Of a stretch of DNA of 9,250 nucleotides, positions 1-6,890 are shown one piece after another. The stretch spans positions 1 through 9,250 of the forward strand of contig CAMLFF010000110.1 of the NCBI GenBank assembly GCA_946479185.1, given 5' to 3'. Below the pieces are notes generated by a model. It was not told the origin of the DNA. It did not search any database and saw nothing but the letters and a program-made list of their open reading frames with translations. Each line of letters begins with the position of its first letter. Within the stretch, counting starts at the first letter, position 1. The DNA comes from an uncultured Sphingobium sp. GTDB lineage: Bacteria > Pseudomonadota > Alphaproteobacteria > Sphingomonadales > Sphingomonadaceae. The translations under genes and the position numbers were made by a program.

Positions 1-2192
1 CGGTCTATCAGGATATTCTCCACGCCTGCATGAGCGATCACGACCTCAAGCTGCGTGTGCTGCCGGATATCATTGCGGGCGCCAGTGCTGGGGGCATCAA
101 TGGCATCTTCCTCGCGCACGCCATAGAGAGCGGGCAGTCGCTCGATCCGCTAACGGACCTGTGGCTCAAATGCGCGGATGCGGACATATTGCTCGATCCG
201 GACGCGCGCCCCCTCTCCCGCTTCACAAAATTCTGGGTTGCTCCAATACTCTGGGCGTTGTTGCGCAGACGCGGTGACAGCGTAAACAGCACGGTGGCGC
301 CGGAGACGCGGGAGGAAGTACGCCGCAAGCTCTCCAACTTCGTGCGCGGCCGCTGGTTTGCGCCGCCCTTTGGCGGCAAGGGCTTCACCCGCCTGCTGCT
401 CGGCGCCTTTGACGCGATGGCGAAAGGCCCGGCGACGGACCCGCTACTCCCGCACGGCCACCCGCTCGATCTGTTCGTGACGGCCACGGATTTTACGGGG
501 CATGAGGAGACGCTGCGCCTGAACAGCCCGGCGGAAATACAGGAAACCGAACATCGGCTGACCTTGGGCTTTTTGGCCCGCGGGATAAGGCCGCGTGGTC
601 TTGCCGATCCCGCTGAGCTGGTGTTTGCGGCGCGTGCGACCGCCAGCTTTCCGGGCGCCTTCCCGCCCTTTACGGTGCGCGAATTAGATGGCGTGCTGGC
701 GGAAAATGAGCGCGCCTGGCCGGGGCGCGGTGAATTTTTGCGGCGTATCCTCCCGGGGCATAGCCGCAAGGGGCAGGCAGAAGATGCGGTGCTGATCGAC
801 GGCTCCGTCCTCGCTAACGCGCCCTTTGCGCAAGCGATCGATGCGCTCAAGGATCGCCCTGCGCGGCGGCAAGTGGACCGGCGCTTCGTGTATATCGAGC
901 CATCACCAAGCGCGGCGGGGTTTCGCCTCACCTCGCCCACCAAGCGCGACGCGAGCGGCGAACGGCCATTGCCGGGCTTTTTCCGCACGATTTTTGGCGC
1001 GATCAGCGATATTCCGCGCGAGCAGCCGATCCGTGACAATCTTGAAGCGATTGCGGCGCGATCCGCCCGCATCCTGAACATGCGCCGGATCATTGAGGCG
1101 CTGCGGCCCGATATCGAGCGGACAGTCGATGCGACATTGGGTCGCACGATGTTTCTGTTGCGGCCCACCGCAGCGCGGCTGGCGATCTGGCGATCGAAGC
1201 TCCAGACCAAAGCATCGAAAGCGGCCGGCTTTGCCTATCCCGCTTATGGGCATCTCAAATATTCCGGGATATTGGACGAGTTGGTTGATCTGTTGCACGC
1301 CCTCGCGGACGACGGCGCGGCGGGGGACCGCGATGCGACCCGCGCGATATTGAGCGCACGATTGAACGCAGATGGGATCGATCAACTTGGCAGCGGCTCA
1401 GGCGATGGCGCGAGCGCGGCGTTGATCAGTTTCTTCCGTAGTCATGATATTGCCTTCAGGATCAGGCGATTGCGGTTCATCGCTCGGCACGTTTCGAACA
1501 TGACCGACGCGCCACATCTCAATGGCGCGGCGCAGGCTGGGCGCTCTGCAATGCTGGAAATGCTCTATGATGCCATCGGGCATTATGCGGCGCGCCAGAC
1601 GGCGAATTGGTTCGACGAGGCGTTGCGGGAAAAGGCCCGGACATTCCACGAAGACCCGCTGGGGGCGCTCGATGCGATTGCGCAGGCGCGGGATTTGCGG
1701 GCGCTGGATGACCTTATCGACGAGCGATTTGCCGATCTGGCAACAGCGCTGCCAGCAGACGACCGCAAGGCGCTGCTCAAAACCTATCTGGGCTTCCCCT
1801 TTTTCGACATTGCGACCTTACCGCTGCTGCAAGGCGAAGGTCTGGATGAATATGATCCGATCAAGGTCGATCGCATCTCTCCGGAGGATGCGACCGCGAT
1901 CCGGTCTGGCGGTGCGGCGGCGACATTGAGAGGCATAGAATTCAATAGCTTCGGGGCCTTTTTTAGCAGGGCCTATCGCGAGAATGATTATCTTTGGGGG
2001 CGGCTGCACGGTGCAGATCGGCTGATCGATATCCTGCTCTCCACAATGCCTGCAGGTGAGATGTCGAACGAGGCGCAGGCTGCTGAATGGAAACGCCGTG
2101 CCTTCCATGCCATTCTGGATGAGGAGGAAAGCCAGCTGCCACGGATGCAGGCACAGATTGCGTTAATCAGGACAGAGGTTGATCGGCTTTAG
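1..2192 (+). CDS. patatin-like phospholipase with DUF3376-type C-terminal region (5' partial)
   Basis: Probable serine lipid acyl hydrolase of the large bacterial patatin-like family (patatin domain followed by a DUF3376-type region). The reading frame is open to the left edge (first full codon at 3), and the ATG at 30 lies inside the conserved block, so the true start and the oxyanion-hole glycine motif lie upstream of the window. The nucleophile elbow GASAGG has its serine codon at 84-86. The second catalytic residue is the Asp of LIDGS (codon 798-800), the Asp-Gly of the patatin Ser-Asp dyad. The spacing and the following VLANAPF fit the family. After about residue 300 (counted from position 30) the protein is long, helical and poorly recognisable, as expected for DUF3376. 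No signal peptide can be judged. The gene ends with TAG ten bases before the convergent cfa-type gene. Substrate and physiological role are unknown. Family assignment is strong; enzymatic activity is inferred. Confidence 0.9.
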   Translation, partial: VYQDILHACMSDHDLKLRVLPDIIAGASAGGINGIFLAHAIESGQSLDPLTDLWLKCADADILLDPDARPLSRFTKFWVAPILWALLRRRGDSVNSTVAPETREEVRRKLSNFVRGRWFAPPFGGKGFTRLLLGAFDAMAKGPATDPLLPHGHPLDLFVTATDFTGHEETLRLNSPAEIQETEHRLTLGFLARGIRPRGLADPAELVFAARATASFPGAFPPFTVRELDGVLAENERAWPGRGEFLRRILPGHSRKGQAEDAVLIDGSVLANAPFAQAIDALKDRPARRQVDRRFVYIEPSPSAAGFRLTSPTKRDASGERPLPGFFRTIFGAISDIPREQPIRDNLEAIAARSARILNMRRIIEALRPDIERTVDATLGRTMFLLRPTAARLAIWRSKLQTKASKAAGFAYPAYGHLKYSGILDELVDLLHALADDGAAGDRDATRAILSARLNADGIDQLGSGSGDGASAALISFFRSHDIAFRIRRLRFIARHVSNMTDAPHLNGAAQAGRSAMLEMLYDAIGHYAARQTANWFDEALREKARTFHEDPLGALDAIAQARDLRALDDLIDERFADLATALPADDRKALLKTYLGFPFFDIATLPLLQGEGLDEYDPIKVDRISPEDATAIRSGGAAATLRGIEFNSFGAFFSRAYRENDYLWGRLHGADRLIDILLSTMPAGEMSNEAQAAEWKRRAFHAILDEEESQLPRMQAQIALIRTEVDRL

Positions 2193-2202
2193 ATGTTTTG
2201 TT

Positions 2203-3459
2203 TCAACGCTTTATGAGCGTGACTTGCGACACATCGATACTGCGCCCCATGAAGCCACCTTCGCAATACATGAGATAATAGCGCCACAGATTGACGAAGC
2301 GCTCATCGAACCTTGGCGGAAGTTGAGCCGCCTCGACAACATGATCGAACCGCTCGCGCCATTTGCGCAGTGTCCAAGCATAATCGAGGCCGAAGCGCTT
2401 TTGATCGCGCCATTCAAGCCCGTTGGCATCGGCTAGCGCGCGGAACTGCTTCTCCGCGATCAGGCAGCCGCCGGGAAACACATAGCTTTGGATGAAATCT
2501 GCCCGCGCGGCATAGGCGGGGAAAATCTCGTCATCAATGCTGATATATTGGATGGCGGCGCGGCCACCGGGCTTGAGCAAGCGCGCGACCGTTTCCAGAT
2601 AGGCGGACCAATAGGCCTGGCCGACCGCTTCGACCATCTCGACACTGGCGATGGCATCAAAGCTGCCCTGGCAATCGCGGTAATCCTGGAGGAGCACTTC
2701 GCCACTGCGATCGGTCAGGCGCTGTTGGACGAATGCGCGCTGCTCGCTCGATAATGTCAGGCCCGTATAGGCCAGATTTGTGCGGTTGAGGGCCTGAACG
2801 GCCAACTCGCCCCAACCACAGCCAATTTCAAGCAGTTGATCGTCATCTTTGAGACTTAGTCTGTCGAGCAGCGCATCGATTTTGCGGATCTGCGCTTTCT
2901 CCAGCGGCTCGTTGGGATTGGCGGGGATTGCGCTTGAATAGGTCAGCGTCTCATCGAGCCAGAGCGAATAGAAATCATTGCCGAGATCATAATGTTCCGC
3001 AATGTTCCGCCTTGCACCACGTTTGCTGTTGCGGCGGGCAGCGAGCTTCAACCGGCTGATGATCCGCACAAGGCCAGCTGATCGCGCGGCAGTCCCTAGC
3101 GAGCGGGCATTGGCGGCAAACAATGCGAAGAGCGCCACGGGGTCGGGGCTGGTCCAGTCCCGATCCGCCCAGGCGCGATACCAGCCGCTCGACCCTGCCG
3201 TGCCGAGCCGTGCAAGCGCGCGCCAGTTGGCGAGGTGGACGATGGCAGAGAAACCCTGCCCTCGCCCGCCCAGCATGCGAATGGTGCCATCGGGCAAATG
3301 CAGTTCGAGCGCCCCGGTAATCAGGCCCTTGTCCACGCTGCGCATCAACGGCTCGAACAGGCGGGTGGGCACGCGCTTCCACAAATGGCCGGTCCAGCGC
3401 GCACTGGCTTGACGCAGGATGGCGCGCTGGCGTGCAGCGATGGGCGTATGAACGGTCAT
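2203..3459 (-). CDS. cfa: cyclopropane-fatty-acyl-phospholipid synthase family SAM methyltransferase
   Basis: Protein of 418 residues that should transfer a methylene from S-adenosylmethionine to the double bond of unsaturated phospholipid acyl chains at the membrane surface. The family signature AEHYDLGNDFYSLWLD is at about 154-169, the SAM-binding motif LEIGCGWGE at 210-218, EMVEAVG at 274-280, FPGGCL at 328-333, and the C-terminal WRYYLMYCEGGF block at 392-403. By hand alignment, two bicarbonate-site residues of E. coli Cfa differ: Cys139 becomes Ser176 and His266 becomes Gln304. Glu239 (Glu277), Ile268 (Ile306) and Tyr317 (Tyr360) are kept. I recall the same Ser/Gln pattern in plant-type and other COG2230 branches, so activity is plausible but the exact product is uncertain. 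The gene lies 48 bases downstream of the photolyase on the same strand, probably in one transcript. The ATG at 3459 has only a weak GAG upstream. It ends 10 bases from the convergent patatin gene. Confidence 0.93.
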   Translation of the reverse strand: MTVHTPIAARQRAILRQASARWTGHLWKRVPTRLFEPLMRSVDKGLITGALELHLPDGTIRMLGGRGQGFSAIVHLANWRALARLGTAGSSGWYRAWADRDWTSPDPVALFALFAANARSLGTAARSAGLVRIISRLKLAARRNSKRGARRNIAEHYDLGNDFYSLWLDETLTYSSAIPANPNEPLEKAQIRKIDALLDRLSLKDDDQLLEIGCGWGELAVQALNRTNLAYTGLTLSSEQRAFVQQRLTDRSGEVLLQDYRDCQGSFDAIASVEMVEAVGQAYWSAYLETVARLLKPGGRAAIQYISIDDEIFPAYAARADFIQSYVFPGGCLIAEKQFRALADANGLEWRDQKRFGLDYAWTLRKWRERFDHVVEAAQLPPRFDERFVNLWRYYLMYCEGGFMGRSIDVSQVTLIKR

Positions 3460-3507
3460 GGGTGCATCTCAGCCGAAATCAGCGTCGAACACAATCGGGC
3501 AACATGA

Positions 3508-4884
3508 TCAGGCTTTGATCCGAGCGAAGGCGGCAAGGGCTCGCTCGCGTGCTTCGCGGTGTCCGATGAGCTTGGCGGGATAATCGGCGGGACGGCAGCC
3601 CTGTGCGTCTGGATCATGAATCGCATCATCTGACAATTTCGATAACTCAGGAACCCACTCGCGAATATAGTCACTTGCATCGAATTTCTCCGATTGGGTG
3701 AGAGGTGCCATGATCCGCACGAACATGTTGGAATCGATCCCCGTGCCTGCGACCCACTGCCAGTTTACGGCATTATTGCCATAGTCCGCGTCGACCAGCG
3801 TATCCCAGAACCATTGCTCACCATGCCGCCAATCTATGAGAAGATGTTTGATGAGGAAGCTGGCGGCAATCATGCGGACGCGGTTGTGCATCCATCCCGT
3901 TGCCCAAAGTTGGCGCATTCCGGCATCGACGATCGGGTAGCCGGTGCGCCCTTGTTTCCAGGCGTCAAAATCCGCTTTGGCATCGCGCAGATCGCGCCAC
4001 GGGAGGGCATCGAAGTTCTCGCGGGCATTGGCGCTGCCATAATCGGGGAATTGCAGGATGATGCCTTGCGCATAATCGCGCCACGCGATCTCGCGCAGAT
4101 AGATCTCTGCCCCCTTCTTCTTTTCCAGCGCATGCCAGACAGTGGCGGGCGAGATTTCACCGAAATGCAGATGGGGTGACAGGCGAGAGGAGCCCTCAAG
4201 CGAAGGGAGATTGCGGCGGATGTCATAGTCTCCGACCTCAGGCTCGAACGCGTCCAGATAGGTTTCGGCGCCTGCTTCGCCCGGAGTCCAGTCAGCCTTG
4301 AATGCGCTGGCCCAATTGGAACGCGTGGGTAGCAAGTCCCAATCGGCGAGCTTATCACTGGTCGGCCATTTGGATGGCGCCGGGATGTTATCGGGCGCAT
4401 CCTGCGGCTTTAGAGGCGGCATGACTTGCTGCAGGGCGCGCCAAAAGGGCGTAAAGATGCGATAGGGATTGCCGCCGCCGGTTTTTAGCAGCCCCGGTGG
4501 GTGCAGATAATTGCCGTCATGCAGTTGCAGATCCAGTTCGCGGGCGACGGCCTTCTCGGCATTGCGATGCCAGGGCTCATAATGGTGGAGCGCGTGGACG
4601 GATTTGGCGCCAGTCTCGCTCGCGAGCCGGGCAAGCGCCACATCGGTTTTGCCACGTCGCAGGATGAGGCGAGAGCCGCGCTCACGCAGCGCAGCGTCCA
4701 AATTGGCGAGGCTGTGATGCAGCCACCAGCGCGAGGCGGCACCCATTGCGCGGTGCTTCGGCGTCTCATCATCCAGCACATAGACGGGGATGACAGGGCC
4801 TTGCTCGCAAGCCGCGAGGAGGGCGGCCTGATCCCTGAGGCGCAGATCGCGCCGGAACCACAGGATTGTGGGAGCGGCGCTCAC
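3508..4884 (-). CDS. phr: deoxyribodipyrimidine photolyase (class I CPD type)
   Basis: Light-driven flavoenzyme of 458 residues that splits UV-induced pyrimidine dimers. The N-terminal antenna domain opens with ILWFRRDLRLRD (7-18). The FAD domain shows SRLSPHLHFGEIS (233-245), TGYPIVDAGMRQL (314-326), WMHNRVRM (331-338) and NNAVNWQW (370-377). By hand alignment to E. coli PhrB, Trp375 and Trp352 match the inner electron-transfer tryptophans W382 and W359, and Asn371 matches flavin-contacting N378. The outer W306 is probably Trp296, displaced by a three-residue insertion. The start is GTG at 4884: it gives the family N-terminus and overlaps the TGA of the upstream hydrolase as GTGA, so translation is probably coupled. 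The frame stays open far upstream, but that stretch is only a shadow of the hydrolase gene. The antenna cofactor cannot be read from sequence. A cryptochrome-like role is less likely given the typical bacterial phr layout. Confidence 0.95.
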   Translation of the reverse strand: MSAAPTILWFRRDLRLRDQAALLAACEQGPVIPVYVLDDETPKHRAMGAASRWWLHHSLANLDAALRERGSRLILRRGKTDVALARLASETGAKSVHALHHYEPWHRNAEKAVARELDLQLHDGNYLHPPGLLKTGGGNPYRIFTPFWRALQQVMPPLKPQDAPDNIPAPSKWPTSDKLADWDLLPTRSNWASAFKADWTPGEAGAETYLDAFEPEVGDYDIRRNLPSLEGSSRLSPHLHFGEISPATVWHALEKKKGAEIYLREIAWRDYAQGIILQFPDYGSANARENFDALPWRDLRDAKADFDAWKQGRTGYPIVDAGMRQLWATGWMHNRVRMIAASFLIKHLLIDWRHGEQWFWDTLVDADYGNNAVNWQWVAGTGIDSNMFVRIMAPLTQSEKFDASDYIREWVPELSKLSDDAIHDPDAQGCRPADYPAKLIGHREARERALAAFARIKA

Positions 4885-5834
4885 TTCAGCGTTTCTGCCG
4901 GAACGCGCACTGTGAAGCTGCCGCCTGTCATGCGATCTGCAAAACGCTGATCCATAAGGATCAGGTCGCCATTTTCTGCGCGCCGCGAGAGTGGCATGCG
5001 GGACCAGAAGAGGAAGGCGCGGGCGTCGTCGTCGCGGATTTTGGCGAGACTGATCGCCGGGTCGCTCATCCCCGTTGGCTCGCCATTGGCAGCGGCGGCA
5101 TCGGGCGCTTGCGCGTTGAAAGCGCTCCACGGGAAGGCGCCATGGCGGCCCATGCCCCGCCACAGAATTTCGCGGCGCCAGGGGAAAAATGGGCGGGGAT
5201 TGGCAACGACCAGATCGGCTTGCACGCCCTGCGTGGCGAGCCAATTGGTCGACCTGGCCTCCGCAACGCCCGTGACCACGCCATTTGTGAAGATATAGGC
5301 ACTGGCAAGCGCGAAGATGATCCGAGCGCGCTTCATCATATGGGCGGCATCGATCTTCTCGCCGCGCCGTGCCCAGAGATAACCGCCGATGAGCAGTGCC
5401 CAGAGCCAGATATCGATGATGAACAGCGTGTCGCCATGGAACCACTGCTCGCTGAACGGCGAGAGCAGCCGCACGCCGTAGCTGTTCAGCCAGTCGAAGG
5501 CCGGATGACTGAGCGTGCCGATCTGCGCGATGAGCCAGAGCCACAGGAAACGCACCCGTGGACGACTTTCCGGACGGGTGCCACGCCGCGCCTGCCAGCG
5601 ATCCACGCCGACCATGATAACGGCTAGCGCCAGTGGCAACAGCAGCATCGCGATTGGGCCGTGGGTCAGCCCCCGCCGCATGGCGAGGGACTGGGTGCCG
5701 AGGAATGTGCAGGTCGCGTCAATGTCCGGAATATTCGCGGCAATGATGATCGTCGCCATGCCCAGCCCGGATTTGCGCTTGAGGCCCATCTGACCCAAAA
5801 CCGCGCCGACCATGCTGTGCGTGAGATTATCCAT
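4881..5834 (-). CDS. YdjM-like membrane-bound metal-dependent hydrolase
   Basis: Predicted inner-membrane protein of 317 residues in the YdjM / LexA-binding inner-membrane-associated hydrolase family (PF04307 type). The family's metal-ligand pattern is visible: THS (5-7), NIPDID (34-39), LTHG (56-59), then SHPAFDWLNSYG (109-120) with GDTLFIID (134-141). Hydrophobic segments lie at about 59-77, 96-107, 135-152 and 171-190, and the C-terminal 120 residues are more polar. The chosen start is ATG 5834 because MDNLTHS is the normal N-terminus of the family; the in-frame start at 5891 would add 19 non-conserved residues. A GGGATGAG-like stretch about 8 bases upstream may serve as ribosome binding site. 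It is the first gene of the hydrolase-phr-cfa unit, and its stop overlaps the phr start. The substrate is unknown for the whole family; E. coli ydjM is LexA-regulated, which makes the photolyase neighbour suggestive. Confidence 0.88.
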   Translation of the reverse strand: MDNLTHSMVGAVLGQMGLKRKSGLGMATIIIAANIPDIDATCTFLGTQSLAMRRGLTHGPIAMLLLPLALAVIMVGVDRWQARRGTRPESRPRVRFLWLWLIAQIGTLSHPAFDWLNSYGVRLLSPFSEQWFHGDTLFIIDIWLWALLIGGYLWARRGEKIDAAHMMKRARIIFALASAYIFTNGVVTGVAEARSTNWLATQGVQADLVVANPRPFFPWRREILWRGMGRHGAFPWSAFNAQAPDAAAANGEPTGMSDPAISLAKIRDDDARAFLFWSRMPLSRRAENGDLILMDQRFADRMTGGSFTVRVPAETLK

Positions 5835-5955
5835 GGGCTGCTCATCCCGCGCGCATCCGCCAACGTCAAGGCGCTGAGAGCGAATCCGCATAGCTTCGCG
5901 TTAATTCCGCGCAGCTAATCATTGCCTTTTCCCGCCGTACTCGCCATCGCCGATG

Positions 5956-5970
5956 GTTCGGCTCCGGTTA
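5956..5970 (+). promoter_or_regulatory. imperfect LexA-like box (GTTC-N7-GTTA)
   Basis: The sequence reads GTTC, seven bases, GTTA. The alphaproteobacterial SOS operator is the direct repeat GTTC-N7-GTTC, so seven of the eight defined bases match. The site lies in the only divergent intergenic region of the window, 30 bases before the rppH ATG and about 120 bases upstream of the YdjM-like hydrolase ATG. By rough calculation a one-mismatch match arises by chance about one time in ten in a region this size, so this is a candidate only. It overlaps the 12-base palindrome CCGGTTAACCGG (5964-5975). Confidence 0.2.
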
Positions 5971-5999
5971 ACCGGCATATCCTCATAAGCAGTGCAATC

Positions 6000-6479
6000 A
6001 TGACCAAGAATAGCTCCCTCCCCTATCGACCCTGTGTGGGCATCATGCTGGCAAACCGGCAGGGCCAGGTGTTTGCCGGGCAGCGGCTCGATTCCAAGGA
6101 GAGCGATGCCTGGCAGATGCCACAGGGCGGCATCGATAAGGGCGAGACGGCCGAGCAGGCATTGGTGCGCGAGCTTGGCGAGGAAACGGGCATTGCAGGC
6201 AATCTGGTCGACGTGATCGCGCGCTCCACGAAGGAACATCTGTATGATCTTCCCGATGAGCTGGTCGGAAAGCTGTGGGGCGGCAAATATCGCGGGCAGA
6301 CCCAGCAATGGTTTCTCGTGCGATTCAAGGGTGAGGATAGCGATATCGACATTGCAACCGCGCACCCCGAGTTCAAATCCTGGCGCTGGATGGAAGCGGA
6401 CTTGCTGGTTGAGCTGATCGTGCCGTTCAAACGCCCCGTTTACCGCGATGTGGTCGCAGAGTTTCGCCACCTGCTTTGA
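6000..6479 (+). CDS. rppH: RNA pyrophosphohydrolase (Nudix)
   Basis: Cytoplasmic Nudix enzyme of 159 residues that removes pyrophosphate from the 5' end of triphosphorylated mRNA, preparing it for RNase E decay; members of this group can also cleave dinucleoside polyphosphates. The complete Nudix box GX5EX7REUXEEXGU runs from Gly43 to Ile65 and contains the metal-binding RELGEE. The N-terminal [11 protein letters not shown] (7-17), YDLP (82-85), the [10 protein letters not shown] segment (97-106) and EFKSWRW (124-130) are typical of RppH rather than of generic Nudix proteins. The start is ATG 6000, giving the usual family length and N-terminus. An in-frame TTG at 5922 would add 26 residues without family support and would place the intergenic palindrome inside the gene. 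The ribosome binding site is weak. It is divergent from the hydrolase-phr-cfa unit and is followed by a 108-base gap. Confidence 0.94.
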   Translation: MTKNSSLPYRPCVGIMLANRQGQVFAGQRLDSKESDAWQMPQGGIDKGETAEQALVRELGEETGIAGNLVDVIARSTKEHLYDLPDELVGKLWGGKYRGQTQQWFLVRFKGEDSDIDIATAHPEFKSWRWMEADLLVELIVPFKRPVYRDVVAEFRHLL

Positions 6480-6514
6480 TGCGCCCACGTCCTATAATGG
6501 GCCACCCCAATTGG

Positions 6515-6531
6515 TTTACACTTTGTTAACC
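6515..6531 (+). promoter_or_regulatory. possible CtrA-like box (TTTA-N7-TTAACC)
   Basis: TTTA, seven bases, TTAACC. The CtrA consensus in alphaproteobacteria is TTAA-N7-TTAA, so one of eight bases differs, and the TTAACC half-site is intact. It sits 20 bases upstream of the EcfG-like promoter of the small membrane protein. Upstream placement would fit activation, but a one-mismatch AT-rich box is weak evidence. Confidence 0.2.
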
Positions 6532-6550
6532 GCTCGCTATCCCAAGCGCA

Positions 6551-6575
6551 GGAACTTCGCCCCTCCGCTGGCGTT
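6551..6575 (+). promoter_or_regulatory. EcfG (general stress sigma factor) type promoter
   Basis: The -35 element GGAAC (6551-6555, followed by TT) and the -10 element CGTT (6572-6575) are separated by exactly 16 bases. This is the alphaproteobacterial EcfG/SigT consensus GGAAC-N16/17-CGTT. The nine defined bases match perfectly. Scanning other GGAAC occurrences in the window on both strands, I found none with a correctly spaced CGTT. The -10 lies 12 bases before ATG 6588, so transcription would begin only a few bases before the start codon, giving a very short or nearly leaderless mRNA. Confidence 0.6.
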
Positions 6576-6587
6576 GCTGCGAGTGAC

Positions 6588-6809
6588 ATGCATAAAATTA
6601 AGCGCCTGTTTACGATAAAAACGAAGTTCGAGGCCTTTCTCGCAATCTATGCGGTGGCCATGGGCGCGACGGCGCGTGGCGCGCATTATCTGCATGATTA
6701 TCCAGGCGCCCCGGGCGTTATTCTATTCGTGACCTGCTGCTCCGCCACCTTCATTGTGGGCGGTGTGATCATAGATGCGGTTGCACTCAAGCAAAAATAT
6801 GGCGGGTGA
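6588..6809 (+). CDS. small two-helix membrane protein, function unknown
   Basis: Protein of 73 residues of no recognised function. A basic N-terminus (HKIKRLFTIKTK, 2-13) is followed by a hydrophobic segment at about 14-28, a short polar hinge with HYLHDYPG (33-40), a second hydrophobic segment at about 43-67 with two adjacent cysteines (50-51), and a basic tail (KQKY). This suggests a small inner-membrane protein with both ends in the cytoplasm by the positive-inside rule. ATG 6588 is preferred because the basic segment precedes the first helix; the next ATG (6660) would remove that helix. No good Shine-Dalgarno sequence is visible, only a weak GAG, which agrees with the nearly leaderless mRNA predicted from the EcfG-type promoter. 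Proteins of this look seem widespread in sphingomonads (from memory, unverified). It is probably transcribed alone and induced by general stress (inference). Confidence 0.7.
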   Translation: MHKIKRLFTIKTKFEAFLAIYAVAMGATARGAHYLHDYPGAPGVILFVTCCSATFIVGGVIIDAVALKQKYGG

Positions 6810-6842
6810 TTGGGTGATAACAGCCCACGGCCAGCTATCAGT

Positions 6843-6870
6843 TTGACGGGCATGCTGGCTCGCCTCTAAT
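6843..6870 (+). promoter_or_regulatory. candidate sigma70-type promoter for the SnoaL-GNAT pair
   Basis: TTGACG (6843-6848) and TCTAAT (6865-6870) are separated by 16 bases, each one mismatch from the housekeeping consensus. Transcription would start near 6877, leaving a leader of about 55 bases that contains the inverted repeat at 6891-6913 and the Shine-Dalgarno sequence. Position and quality are good for a GC-rich alphaproteobacterium. Confidence 0.45.
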
Positions 6871-6890
6871 CCCCCGCTTCGTTGAAATAG

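Noticed and set aside
38..1210. 390-codon open frame antisense to the patatin gene
   Set aside because: Composition is Arg/Ser/Ala-rich with no recognisable domain; it is the usual shadow frame of a GC-rich gene.
2991..3010. Tandem duplication of the 10-mer AATGTTCCGC
   Set aside because: It lies in the conserved RNIAEHY motif of the CFA-type gene; the two copies are read in different frames, so the repeat is a coincidence of codon choice.
4948..4965. Hairpin CTGATCC-ATAA-GGATCAG about 65 bases upstream of the photolyase start
   Set aside because: Seven-base-pair stems with short loops are expected several times in a window this size; it lies inside the hydrolase coding sequence and has no T-run or correctly spaced promoter partner.
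4885..5544. In-frame upstream extension of the photolyase reading frame by 220 residues
   Set aside because: It overlaps the YdjM-like gene in another frame, has arginine/histidine-rich non-protein-like composition, and the photolyase family N-terminus begins at the GTG at 4884.
4866..5627. 253-codon plus-strand open frame opposite the hydrolase gene
   Set aside because: Shadow of the convincingly assigned minus-strand gene; no domain and no ribosome binding site.
5964..5975. 12-base palindrome CCGGTTAACCGG
   Set aside because: A palindrome of this length is expected about twice in 9 kb by chance. It is noted only because it overlaps the LexA-like box.
5922..5999. 26-residue N-terminal extension of RppH from a TTG
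   Set aside because: Family length and conserved start fit ATG 6000, and the extension covers what looks like regulatory DNA.
5919..6488. 189-codon minus-strand open frame opposite rppH
   Set aside because: Mirrors the Nudix gene, which has full family motifs; no independent support.
6493..6498. Perfect TATAAT after rppH
   Set aside because: No -35 element at a suitable distance; the nearest TTGATG is only 11 bases upstream and spans the rppH stop codon.
6481..6504. GCCC...GGGC as rppH terminator
   Set aside because: Only a 4-base-pair stem with a long loop and no T-run.
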